Source of the DNA: Siniperca chuatsi
Taxonomy: Eukaryota > Chordata > Actinopteri > Centrarchiformes > Sinipercidae
Length of the DNA: 64,000 nucleotides
Direction: 5' to 3'
NCBI RefSeq assembly: GCF_020085105.1
Contig: NC_058062.1
Location: forward strand, 3,994,945-4,058,944
The position numbers and the translations under genes are program-made. Under the pieces are notes generated by a model. The model was not told the origin of the DNA. It ran no database searches and worked only from the letters and a program-made list of their open reading frames with translations. This document shows, piece by piece, positions 33,650 to 61,900 of this stretch (the first letter of the stretch is position 1; each line of letters opens with the position of its first letter).

Positions 33650-34430
33650 ACCTTTACTAGAGTAAAAGTACCAGTACAACAAAATACTACATTACAAGTA
33701 AAAGCCCTGCATTCACACTCCTACCTAAAAGTATTATCAGCAATGTGTACTTCAAGTATCAGCAGTAAAATGTCTCCTGTGACTGACATATTATTATTAT
33801 CTGACATTATTAGATTGTTAATACTGATGCATCAATGTTAGAGCAGCATTTTACTGTTGTAGCTGCTCGAGGTGGAGCTAGTTTGAACTACTTTGTATAC
33901 AGTTAGTTAGAGTTACAGCTAGTTTAGTCCAGTGGTTCCCAACCTAGGGGTCGGACCCCTTCAAAGGGTCACAAGATAAATCTGAGGGGCCGTGAGAAGA
34001 TTAATGGGAGAGGAAAGAAGGAAAAACAACAGTTTTTTGTGAAACATCAGATTTTTTTTAACTCTTTGGGCCTTGAACATTTATTTAAATGAAACCATGT
34101 GAGGGGTGAGAGTTTTACGGGGAAACGTCTCTTTGGTGTAACTGCAAACAACTCATAGACATCTGAAACATGACCAGGGGCCCAAACTAGACACTGATTT
34201 TTTTTGTAAGGATTTTGTACATTTATCATATGTTTTTAACGTAAAATCTTGATCTGAAAAGTAACTAGTAAGTGCATGTTTCAGATAAATGTAGTGGAGT
34301 AAAAACCACTACATTTCAGAGGGAAATATTGTAGAGTAGCATAAAATCTAAATTATCAAGTAAAGTCAAACTCAAAACTGTACTTAAGTACTGTATGCGA
34401 GTAAATGTAATTGGCTACTTTGGTCATTAA
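33650..34430 (+). mobile_element. Composite repeat: CAGTGGTGG-family element carrying a CAGTGGTTCCCAACC-family insertion
   Basis: The left half (agagtaaaagtaccagtaca, ttactgttgtagctgctcga, ggtggagctagtttgaacta) and right end (aaaaccactacatttcagag, actgtacttaagtactg) belong to the CAGTGGTGG family. Between them, cagtggttcccaacctaggg begins at 33932 and runs on through gataaatctgaggggccgtg. The same two-part arrangement occurs in reverse orientation at 60870-61272. Confidence 0.65.
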
Positions 34431-34654
34431 TATACATTAAGTGTCAAATTGTGTATTTTAAATAGTTTCCATTTGTTATGATTGTTTAGCTCAGGATAAG
34501 AATGTTATCTCACCAACATAAAGACATGTCTAATGTTAGTGAGTTCAACAGCTGCCAAAACAACAGCAAATGTTTTTTATTATGAAAGTTTTATAACAGG
34601 AAGTTCTCTAATAACGTGGTTGGCTTCATGCTGCCATGTTGACTTCCAAGCAGC

Positions 34655-34781
34655 AGTAGGCCCCGCCTCCTGCTTCTACCTGAGAGACTCACCTGAGCAC
34701 CTGGCGTACCTGTGCGCACAGTCATCGCTGCGTTGAAGAGCAGCCGATCAGGAGCGACTGCGGGGGGAACTTTTATCTGCT
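34655..34781 (+). promoter_or_regulatory. Probable fam83f proximal promoter and 5' UTR
   Basis: GC content rises sharply here, with a GC-box-type sequence ccccgcctcc at 34661-34670 about 110 bases before the ATG. No TATA box is seen. The transcription start was not determined. Confidence 0.45.
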
Positions 34782-50502
<15,721 letters not shown>

Positions 50503-50647
50503 GAAAAAACAAGCGGACAGTCTGTCGTTAGAGTTACAAAGAGCACTGGAGGATCTTGTGGTTAAACATGCCGCTGAGTCACAGTATCACATTACTGTAA
50601 CCAGATGACATTATTTTACAAGAAATGAGTGCAGTCAGTGTTTCTGG

Positions 50648-50711
50648 CCTGTTACACTGCTTCATTTTGGGGTGAAAGGACTTTCACCCCAAAATGAAGC
50701 AGTGTAACAGG
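50648..50711 (+). repeat. Perfect inverted repeat (31-bp arms, 2-base loop) in the fam83f 3' UTR
   Basis: The left arm 50648-50678 (cctgttacactgc...ggtgaaag) and right arm 50681-50711 (ctttcacc...gcagtgtaacagg) are exact reverse complements separated by 'ga'. It begins 146 bases after the fam83f stop codon and lies before the AATAAA at 51286, so it should be transcribed as a fully paired RNA hairpin. Confidence 0.9.
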
Positions 50712-51285
50712 GGCCTTACGGGGGCAGCCGCTGATGAGATGTTGTAGTTTAACTAATCATGTGAGGAAAAAGTCCTGCAGAAAATCTCCACATTGTAGCC
50801 AAAGTGCTGATGGAGGTTTCATTGCCATTATTTTGTTTTTCTGTGTGTTTTTTTTTTTTGTATTAAGTTATTCTACGGTTAAGTGTTGTTTTTATATTTT
50901 ACATTTGTGTGCTTGAACCTGAACACCACAAATTAGCCCAGGCTGTTACCCAGGTAGCGTGGGTGGATTACATCACGCCTGTGAGTTAACCTGGTCGCTA
51001 TGGAGACAGGAAAAGTGATCAGTTGTGCTGTTGTCCCTGAGTGTTGCCTTACAGAGGACTCTTGGTAACAGAATAAGTGTGCGTAAGAGTGTGTAGTACA
51101 GGCTGTGAATAATGTACGCTGTGCTGAGTGGTGCAGTGTTGACACAGTCCTGTACGCTGTATGAGGACTTGTATGTTTGCACTTTGGGATTTTGTTTTTA
51201 TTCAGGTGAAACTGGCAGAGATTAAAATGTGAATCCTTGAGAACCACTTGAGATGCAAATAATCACAGTTTTGTAGCAGAAATGG

Positions 51286-51291
51286 AATAAA
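51286..51291 (+). terminator. Poly(A) signal, probable end of fam83f
   Basis: AATAAA lies 784 bases after the stop codon, the first canonical hexamer I find downstream. Confidence 0.55.
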
Positions 51292-54065
51292 AGACATGAA
51301 AACAGTAGATAAAAAAACTGGTTTGTCTGATTAAATGTAAGTAAAACTGAGTGCAAAGAAATATGTGTCATTGTGCACAAACACCTTTTCCAGCAAGCCA
51401 AATATCTTATCAAAAGGTTCAGTGCAGATCCTGTGAAGCAGAACTTCAAAAGTCAAAAGTATGTGCATGCGCAATTGCGTTCAGGTACATTACTATCAGC
51501 TATAGAAACAGGCAGGTTTACTGGAGAAGAAGACTTTATGTGATTTATGTCAGACTGAAGACAAAGTCCCTGTTCGTTTTTGTAAAATGTCTAATTTCTG
51601 ACGAGTTCTTCTGGATGAATGATTATAAGAAACTTTAGCTGTGTTTTAGCAAAGGGAACCTTTTGTGTAGCTGATTTTATTTGGGACAGGAGACAAAGTT
51701 CTTTGTTTGCATTGCAACGGTATTTTTTGTCTTAAAAGTCCATGTGGGCTGGGCAGTTGCAGGTGTATGATACACTAACTAACTAATTATACCTTAAAAC
51801 TCCCAGAAATGTTTATATTGGGATTAAGATGAAAGAATGTGTACAATAGAAGACATTTTAAGGGTATAAAGTTGAGTTAACTTAACAACATGCTAATAAT
51901 AAAACCATCGTGCAGCACCAACGTTAGCCTGATTTTCACAGTTTAGCTAACGTTAGGTCGCTATGGCTCTTTTTTACACTCATATACATATGAACATAAA
52001 TACCATAAAGACAAGCAAAAAACAATATAACTTAAAGTGTGAGAGGTTTACAATTTAGAAGTCAAATAACCTAAATATATTTAAAAAAACATTACATGAA
52101 AATGTAAATAATTACAAAGGTTTATAAGGTATATAATCGAGTCGAATAGCCTCAGGGAATTCACTTCTTTTAAACCGTCCTGATTTAAAACAGAGTTGTG
52201 TAAGAAAAAAACCCTGATCCTTGATTCTTTATAGACCAAAAGTCAAGATGTAAATGTTACTCATGAGAAGATAACACCCATGTTTGATTGCCAAGTTAAA
52301 AACTTTGTTAGCTTAGCTTAGCACAAGGTCTGCAAACAGGAGGAAACAGCTAGCCTGGCTCTGTCCGACGGTAACAAAAACCACCTATTAGCACCTCTGA
52401 AGCTCACTAATTAAGTCTCTTATTTGTTTTACACATGCAAATTAAGAAAACATCTTCACCACACAAAAGTTACACACTTTTATTCTCATTGCAATGGAAA
52501 TCTAGTCCAACACTCACAAAAGAAAAGATCACAAGGACAGAGATCAATTTTCTCTCAAGCCCAGTAATTGTATGCCTAGATTAAACCTCAAATTCTGCCT
52601 TTATAGCTACTTTAAAAGGATCACCAGCTATGGTTATTTAATTGTTAACTGGTAGACAAATTAAGCAAAGGTTTAATTTTATTAGTCATGTCAGCAAAAC
52701 ATACCAGTAGTTTAATTTGCTTGTCCCCTATTGGTTCTGAAAGTAGGTTAACTATTAAAGTTATAGCCAGCTAACATGGCCTGTTTCACAGTTTTATTTA
52801 GTCAGATTATTTGAATTGGTATTTGGTTGTGTTTCCTGTTTTTGCAGTTTTCTAAATGCTGCACATGACTTGATGTTTTGTCTATTTGCATGTGTTTTCT
52901 TAAGCTCTCAGGACAACCATAGTTTCCCCCTGTTTCCAGTCTTTGTGCTAAGCTAACTGTCTGCTAGCTGTAGCCTTAAACTTAATGAGACAGGAGAGTG
53001 GTAAAAATCTTCTCATCTAACTAAATGATTCAAGAGTTTAGTTTACATTTCTTTAAGGGTTTTTAAAACAAGTATTTAACCCTAATCTTCTGTTTGGGGT
53101 CCTGGAGAAGTCCGAGTCCTCCTCAAGAGTGTAAAATACACATTTAACATTGTTTTATCAGCCTGATACTTTATCAAATGTATGAGAGTTGCTCAAAAAC
53201 ATGATTTTGAACTGAAATCTGTTAAAGAAAATGATGCATTATGTCTTTTTGGGGTCTGTAAAATGGTAAAAAATACAATGGATTTTCTTCTGCTCTATAT
53301 CTGTGATTGGTGTTGACAGGACGTTTTATGAGGCACTACCCTCCCAAATCCCAAATAAGATTTGGATTTCTGTTATTGGAGTTTTATAAGTTTGTTCAAA
53401 AGAGCTCCAACAGGGAGTTCAGCCTCTCAGAGGTCTAATCCACCCCAAACATAAGTAAGTAGGATAACATACTTACGTTTATTTTTCTGTGAATGACATT
53501 TAGATAAACATAATGAATAAATATTTGCTTATGCACAGGCTATATAACATATAAAACACAAAATATGTCCTTATTTGGTGTAATAACAATAATTTGTAGT
53601 CCAAATTATGGCAGGAAGTTACCACTTTTATTCTTTTCTACATATTGGGTTTTAATAAGGTCTGAAGAAAAGAAAGATACATATTTAAAAAGGAAAGAAA
53701 TATGTTTCGCAACTGTTTTATATTTACACGTACAGCAGTGAGGTCTATGGGACACCAAACAAAAAGGGAGTAAAGCCAATGTCAACAAAACAGAAGTGGT
53801 CTGTCCTCTAATCAGAATCAGAATCAGAAAATCCTGCAAAAAGAAGCCTGAAGTTTATTTTTCACAGGTGATTCAATATCACATCCTGCCACATCTGAAG
53901 AATACCATGTGAGAAAATGTATTTCACAAAAAAACCAAGATGTTTATTTTATTTTTATTTTTCTGGTGCGTATCTGCTCCCAGGAAACCACAATTCTCTA
54001 TAACAGCACTGCACACTCACGACAGGAACTGCACAGGAAATGCATCAGATATCCTCTTAATATGA

Positions 54066-54120
54066 TTATATATATGTACACACATATATATATATGTACA
54101 CACATATATATATATATATA
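54066..54120. repeat. AT-rich microsatellite with duplicated 'atatatgtacacac' unit
   Basis: TA/AT dinucleotide runs are interrupted twice by gtacacacat. Confidence 0.9.
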
Positions 54121-54623
54121 CTGAAAATAACACCTGATTTCTCAGTAGTTCAACTTCTTACTTGACATCATCATTACAGTAATAATGTGATAAAGATATT
54201 CAGTGTGTCACAATAAACATGAGCTTCCTGATGGAAGAAGTAGCAACATGGAGTGATAATGTAGCACCATCTGCTGGAGAAACAGCCACACAAACAGATT
54301 CAGAATAAACATGTTTATTGTACAAGAAGTTTTATTCTTCCCATCATATAAAATCATTAAATTACACATACAGCAATTAAAAAGAATATGAATTAAAAAT
54401 ATGTTCACGCTCAATAAAATATACAATTTTAATGTATTCATAAGTTAATTTTAAAACTTATATTTTAGCTCCCCCCCTGCTTTTTTACTTTATTTACAGC
54501 AGTTCATCAATAATAACGCCCTGTAATGTAAAAGCTGACAGTTATAAAGAGGAAAGGGACTGAATTTACATGATCTCTGTAAGTGAAGTTAAAAAAGTGT
54601 GGAACTGCTTTTTTAAGATATTA

Positions 54624-54624
<1 letters not shown>

Positions 54625-54662
<38 letters not shown>
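54625..54662. repeat. (TTA)n microsatellite
   Basis: About 12 trinucleotide units. Confidence 0.95.
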
Positions 54663-54664
<2 letters not shown>

Positions 54665-54944
54665 TTTCTCTAAACAATCTCCAGTGAAAACACCCAGAAC
54701 AGGGTTAACAAAGTGCTACATGCTCTTCTCCTACTGATCCAATCAGCAAGACTTTAATTTGAACCTTTACACTTGAACTCTGCAGGTCCCGATTCTTGGC
54801 AGTTATAAACTGTACATTATTAATGGCGACATTGGTTATTCAATGTAATAAATGAATGTCAAATAAACAACTATATTCTAATATGAAATAATATAAATTA
54901 ATATCTGCTATTTACAGCTTTTACAAATAGTACTACAGCCATTA

Positions 54945-54950
54945 TTTATT
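54945..54950 (-). terminator. Candidate poly(A) signal for cyth4
   Basis: TTTATT on the plus strand reads AATAAA on the minus strand, 961 bases beyond the cyth4 stop. I found no nearer canonical hexamer. It is tentative because the region is AT-rich. Confidence 0.3.
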
Positions 54951-55074
54951 ATAATTATAACACAACTGGCCCCTGGACACAGACATGTAAAAGGCCCCCA
55001 GCCCTCCTACATAGGAAGACAGACTGAAAGAGACACAAAACGACTGCAAACAATGCAGCCACTTTGTCTTTGTA

Positions 55075-55440
55075 GTCATTTTGTGTATCTTCTTAGTCGT
55101 TTTGCGTCTTTATGGTCGTTTTGAGTCTCTTTGTGGTCGTTTTACGTCTCTATTGGGTCATTTTGCATCTTTGTGGACATTTTTGCGTCTCTTTGTGGTT
55201 GTTTTGTGTCTCTTTGGGGTTTTGCATCTCTTTGCGGTTGTTTTGCATTTCTACTTAGTAATTTTGTGTCTTTGTGGTCGTTTTTGCGTGTCTTTGTGGT
55301 CGTTTTTGCGTGTCTTTGTGGTCGTTTTATGTCGTTTTGTGGTTGTTTTATGTCTATTTAGTCGTTTTGCGTATTTGTAGTCATTTTGCGTCGCTAGTCA
55401 TTTTGTTTCATTTCGCGTCGCTAGTCATTTTGTTTCGTTT
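55075..55440. repeat. Imperfect ~21-bp minisatellite ('ttttgcgtctctttgtggtcg')
   Basis: Some 16-17 degenerate copies of a unit built on cattttgcgtc-tctttgtggtcg. The unit length is divisible by three, so the tract stays open in two plus-strand frames (repeating F-x-S-L-x-G/V-x-F), which mimics a coding region. It probably lies in the cyth4 3' UTR, antisense to that reading. Confidence 0.85.
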
Positions 55441-55910
55441 TGTGGTTGATTGACTTTCCAGCAAGACATGTTAGCGGTTCAGTTGAAGGGGCCCTGGACC
55501 TGCACCCAGTAGGCCTGTTCAGTAATCCATCCATGATACTAACAAGCCAACCACCTATCATCTTCTGACTCTGGTAAGGGGGGCACCAGGCATCCCTCTG
55601 GCCCCGCCCCGGCAGCAGATGTTTGTCAGTAGGATGGTCAGCCCCTGAAGTCAGAGCAGTAGTGCATGCAGTTTGCAGAAGTAACGTGACGACTTTACAC
55701 TGCAAGCCACAAATAGTTCACTTTTCATTTTGCACTTTTTCACAAGCGTTAGTTCCCAATTTCTGTGAAATGCTGTGCGAATAAGTTTTGTTTTTGTTTT
55801 TCCTGAACAGTCTCTGTCATAAAATCACAGGATTATTCATCCAAAAAAAAAAAAAAAACCCGTCCAGGATCCAAACTCAGTTGTTTCTACTGATATCTTG
55901 TGTTTCGGTG

Positions 55911-58900
55911 CTATGAGGAAGTGTTGCTAATGACCTTCCTCTTTCGTAGAGTCACCAGGTCATAAAAAGGGTCCTTGGTGATACTCGCTCTGAAAGAGAA
56001 GATTAAGATTCAGTTTGAAGCTGAGATCATCAAGAGTAATAGCACAGCAGTAGTTTTTTCATTTTTGCCTGTCTGTCACTCCATTGATTAATTCCCTTGT
56101 TGACTCAATAAAATACTGTGAAAATATGTTACAAATTTCCCAGAACCCAAGGGGACGTCTTCAAATTACTTGATTTCAACTGGAACCTGCAAATGGTTGG
56201 TATTTTTAGCTCCATCCCAACAACTATTGAAAGGATTGCCATAAGACTTAATTCAGACAGTCATGTCCCCCTCAGGATGAATTGTAATAACTTTGATGAT
56301 CCTCTGAATTTTCCTCTAGCGCCATCATCAGGTCAAAATTTAAATTTGTTCAATACTTTGGTTTATGACCAAACACCTGCAAAACTGACATTCCCATCAG
56401 CCTCAGCTGTTCTTTGTGTTTAGTGCTAATTAGCAAATGTTATCATGCTAACATGCTAAACTAAGATGGTGAACATAGTAAACATTATATCTGCTTAGCA
56501 TCAGCACGTTAGCATTGCCAATGTGAGCATGTTAGCATGCTGACGTTAGCATTTAGCTTAAAGTACCCCTGTGCCTTTGTACAGCCTTGAAGAGCTGTTA
56601 GCATGGCTGTAGACTCAGATTAATCAGAATCAGAAATCAGAAATCAGAAATACTTATATACTTATATTGATCCTCGAGGGGAAACTCTTTGGCTACGGCA
56701 ACATGCAGCATGCACGTTGGCGCATGCGCACTAAGATCATTGAGATCACTAAGATAATTGATTATCAAAAATGTTGTTGATTAATTTCTTGATTAATCGA
56801 CTACGTAGAGTCTCAGAAATGGATCCATGGAAAACCTACCCAAACGTGCATTAATTAAAGCAATAGTTTGACATTTTGGGAAATACACTTATTTGCTTTC
56901 TGGTGGAGAGTTAGATGTGAAGATTGACACCACTCTCATATCTGTTTGTTTAATATGAGGCTACAGCCAGCAGGCAGTTAGCTTAGCTTAGCACAAAGAC
57001 TGGGAACAGGGGGAAACGGTTAGCCTGGCTCTAGTTCACCAATTAACACATTTGTTAAATATGTCATTATGCCGTTTATGCATCGTACTATTTCTTGGCT
57101 CTGGCAACCAGCTGAGACTTCAGTAAAGTACTGGTGCCAGCCAAGAAATAAAATTAAGCTGTTTTAAATGTAAGAAAATCTGTAGTTCTGAAGGTCAGAT
57201 GATCTTATCCTGATCATCTTTGCTGCTGTGTTCCAGCCTCAGCCTTGACAAACATGACTCACTGAAGGCACCTGGCCTCCCACGTGTTCTCCACAGCATC
57301 AACAGCTCTCACCTGATTGCATCTATCCAGGTGTCCCGTTCTTCTGCACTGGCTGCACTGAGCTTATAGGACTGATGTTTACCCTGCACCACTCTGCCCT
57401 TGTTCTGCGTCTTACAGGCCTTGATCTTTTGTCCTTTGGGGTTATATAACTCCAGACAATACTGTTCAAACACACACATAGACACACATGTAGCACCGTT
57501 ACTGTGTACATATGCTGACTGTTTATTTGAATGGTCTTCTGATAGCCTCGTGACTCAATGTTTTGAACACTTGTTAGAAATTCATTCAGCAGCTGCTGTG
57601 TGATTCATTTAAGTTCTGTGGCAGCAGATAATTTGTGTGAGGAAGCTCAGCACTCCTTAACACTGTGATACCAAAAGTAAAAGATACTCTACCATTTTGC
57701 TTGTGTCTCGTAGCTTCCTGACACACAGGTTCTCCAGAGGAATAATCCCGATTGGGTCTTTATCCTGGAGGAGGAGACGGACATTAAAGACAGATTTAAC
57801 CTTTCAACTACCAGAGGGATGTTTGACATTTCCATATTCTGTTGACGTAAAGGCTTTTTAGCAGCAGAAACACAGATACTTACTGTGGTGTATTCAAAGT
57901 AGTACAGGCAGCTGTCTGTCAAAATAAACCACCTCCTCTTCCAGGTTTTAACTCGGCCACCTTCAACGAAGAAAACAAACATTTAGGGAAAAAGAGGCAG
58001 AGATACACTCTGTTTCATTGTAATGTCCTCTGAAAGCCTGTACACAACTCAGATTTTTCTGTGTGGTACAAAAATCGTCACCTCACCCATTTTAAGGAGC
58101 CAGCCTTCTCTGTCTGGATTAAAAAACGTCAGTGTGAGGTCGTTCCCATCATCCTCTGGGATTTTGAAGGGCTCGCTGCGGATGCTCGCATACAGTTTCT
58201 GGAAGACATTTCAAGACAGGAGAGACAGTCAGTTTCAACTTCAAATGTAGACTATATTATTTTTTAGATTTTCAACCTTTCTTTTAGACAGTCGTGGAAG
58301 AAGGATTCAAGTCATTTTATTCGGAAATAACAAAAATACCACAAGGGGAAATCCCTGCATTAAACATTTTACTTACTATTTATCCATCTAGATTGTTTTG
58401 GTGTGAGGTGCTGAGTTTTGGAGATATCGGCCATAGATATGTCTGCATTTTTTGAATACAATGGGACTATATGGAACTCGGCTTGTGGTGCTCAAAGCGC
58501 CAAAAAAAAAAAAACATTTCCAGAAATCATGACCTGGTTAATCAAGATAATCCACAGACTTTGTTGTGAGCAGTTTCATGTAGGAGCTATCGCTAGAAAG
58601 AAAATAGTTCTCACTACAGCCAAGAGGAAAAATATGTATTTTTGATTTTGGGGTGAACTGTCACTTTAAAAGTTGCCAGATAGTAGTTAAAGTTCAAAAA
58701 TAAAAGACGAACATTCATTCTTAGAGTGAAAACCCAGACGATTGGAGATAATGAAAGAATAAAAATCCCCTAACTGGAGGTAAATTAAATTAAAACCCAA
58801 ATTTGGGGATTTTCATGAGTCACATAGTTGAAGGATTCTTCAGGTTAACAAAATTCTCTCTTCAGATTTTTTGATATTTTGAATATGGATGGCAATGTCA

Positions 58901-61900
58901 GCCGTTCGGTCCAGCACTTTGGTCCAGACTGAATTAGAAATGTAAGCTACTCTGTGTTACATAAGCCCTGCCCTCAGGAAGGAATCTACCTGAGTATCTG
59001 TTGATTAGCTAGTTTCACCTGAAACTGACCTAATTGTTTCCATGATGGCCCAGTAATCAGTAATCAGGCCTATTGTTTTCAGGCTGCACCTCCCTCATCA
59101 CTGTTAAGTACCTGATTAGCATATGATTGGCGTGACCAAGGTGCTAATACACTGTGATAGACTTTGGGCAGATTGAATCTCAGACCACCATTTCTGTTCA
59201 AAGAGGGGTTTTCTTTTTTCACAAAAATGGCTTCCTTGACACCCCGTTCAAACCAACCAGGCTGTTGGTTTAAACGGGGTGTCAAGGAAGCCATTTTTAC
59301 ACAGAGTAGCTTAAATTTTAACACAGAGTAACTTAAATTTCTAGTTCCCGTCCCATTTTTTCACAATTGAGAATGACTTCCTGATGGGAGCCGAAACGTC
59401 TTGATTCTGAAAACAGTGTCCAGATGACTACGACTGAAACCTTTTCTACGATTGTAAACATTATACCTGCTAAACATCAGCATGTTAGCATTGTCACAAG
59501 TACAGTTCTTGAGCGATTGTATTTAGTTTAGTGACAAACATGAGTTTATCATTATGAATAGGACATTAGTAACTGGTGTTAGTAGCAGACCGTGAGCAGC
59601 TCGGTGGGCAGGTCCTCCCCATTGTTGATTCCTCTGTTCATGGAAACAAATTGCTGCAGATTGGGTTTGTCTTTCACGCTGGGGTTGTGGAGACTCGTGT
59701 TGAGCATGATGATGGCAAAAGACAGGATGTAGCATGTGTCTGTTACACACAACACACACAAACATATATACACATGCATAATGCAGAAAACCACAGCTGT
59801 GCATTGTTATCACTGCTTCAGCTGTATAAATTGCATCCATTAAAAATAATAGGTTTTTCTAAGTGTTGCCTGAGCAAAAACACTTATATTGAAGAATCTG
59901 TTTACTCTAATCAGTGAGGGAGAGACAAGATGTTATTGTGGCTTCACTCATGTTTGATTCTTCTTAACAGCAGATAACTTGTCATGTAGAGGTTTCTTTT
60001 GTAAATCTATGAAATTAATGAAACAGTGATGCCTTTTTGATTGGACTGCCTGAGAGTGAATCAGGCGAGACAAAGTCTCTTTGTGTTCGTACCTGTGGAT
60101 TGGAAGACGCCTGGGTTACAGTCACAGTAGCGAGTTGCAAATGCCTCCATCATCCTGTCAATCTTCTGAGCTTCTCCCGGGAGGCGAAAGCTCCACAGAA
60201 ACTGCCTGCAAGACGGCAGAGGTGTTAAAAAAAAACGCCACACACAATGTCAAGCACATGCTGGTAAGAAGGAGGAGGATTTCAGAAAAACAAGACTAAA
60301 GGTAACCTCTGCTGCAACATTTCATGCTGACTTTCACACTTGCTTGCGTGCAGAAGTTATTTTGTAAAACAAACCTCAGCGCCTGCACCAGATTCAGGTC
60401 TGAGAATTCATGCAGGCCCACAAAGGCTTTCAGTGTCTCCAGGTGCATTTCCTCCCTGTGGGAAAATCAAGACAATTGAAGATGATGAAAATAATCATAA
60501 AAATCACCTAATTGAAAATGTGAGGTACATAATAAAACTAAAGGCCATTGTATACTCTCTCAGAACAGATGTGTCATTCAGAGAGTTTGAAAACAGTGAA
60601 ATGGAGAAACTGAAGATTGATTAAATTAAATTCCCCCACATATGGGAATTGTTGTGCTTTTAGATAAGGATCCCCTCCAGGTTGACTAAATTCTCTCTCT
60701 CTGAGATAATCCCCAAGAGAAAATGAGAATTAATGTGCGTTTCCATCCACTAACGTTTTGGGATTTTTGGGAGTTGGTTTGTTGGGATAAGCAGCTATTC
60801 AGATTATTTAATATTTCACAAAAAAGAGAAAAATAAAAAAATGAGCACAGATTTGTGTATCAGAACTTTTCTTCTTTCCTCTTCCATTATTTATCTCACG
60901 GCCCCTCAGATTTATCTGGTGACCCTTTGAGGGGCCGACCCCTAGGTTGGGAACCACTGGATTAAACTAGCTAACTGTATATAAAGTAGTTAAAACTAGC
61001 TCCACCTCGAGCAGCTACAACAGTAAAATGCTGCTCTAACATTGATGCATGAGTATTAACAATCTAATAATGTCAGATAGAATAATACATCAGTCACAGG
61101 GGACATTTTACTGCAGAACGAGTACTTTGATTCGTTAAGAATATTTTGCTGATAATACTATAATAATTACTAAGTAGGATTTAAATGCAGGACTTGTAAA
61201 GGAGTATTTTTACATTGTTGTATTGGTACTTTCACTTAAGTAAAGGATCTGAGTACTTCTTCCACCACTGCTGTTGTCTGTTCAGTGATCTTTTGTACCA
61301 GTGTATATTTCTGCTTTCTCCCGCCTCTCTGTGATGACCAGCTTCTCACCCCACCTCCCTGGGTAGCTGGCCTTTTCACCATGGCAGAAGTGTTGTTCTG
61401 AGAGAGTATGAGAGTTTGATCGTGTCCAAGTTACATCCACATGTTAATTTCCAAATCACTTGTGTGCATACAGTACCTTTCTCCCAAGAAGTTGCCGATG
61501 GCCGTCTTGTTCAGTCCCTCCTCTTTGTAAAGAAACTCTGCCACCGACTCTGCTCGCCATTCCAGCAGGTCATTTTCGACCAGGTAATGGACACCCTGAA
61601 GCAAGGGTTCATATACTTTATATGAAAAGTATTTGGAAACCAGGAGCATTAGGAGCAAATCAGTAATGTCCATGTTTACGCACAGAAACTTGTGTTTTAT
61701 GTGGTTGTTGTTTAGAGTGGTTGTTCAGGGTGCAATCGGCACATTTGGTTTGAAACAGAGAAGAGTGTTTAAATTTGAAACGTTCACTCATTTAATCAAA
61801 GGTTTTATATGTGTGTTTCGACTTGCAGGACAAAATAAATACCACAGCAAAGCTTTCATGTTAAATGTCGGCTCGGTTTAATTCTTATCAGCGCTGCTAA

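Larger units (their letters stand above)
51292..54944. other. Intergenic between the convergent fam83f and cyth4
   Basis: AT-rich with no gene recognised. Copies of the 'gctaagctaag' family lie at about 52310-52420 and 52920-53040 in opposite orientations, and an (AT)/(gtacacac) tract at 54066-54120. A (TTA)n tract is at 54625-54662. Confidence 0.5.

Noticed and set aside
50648..50711. Hairpin as a microRNA precursor
   Set aside because: Perfect pairing with a 2-base loop is unlike typical pri-miRNA, and I recognise no known miRNA seed family. Without small-RNA data it is listed only as an inverted repeat.
55081..55380. Two overlapping plus-strand frames encoding repeating F-x-S-L peptides (membrane-like)
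   Set aside because: The hydrophobic peptide follows from a roughly 21-bp T/G-rich tandem repeat whose unit is a multiple of three. There is no independent evidence of coding.
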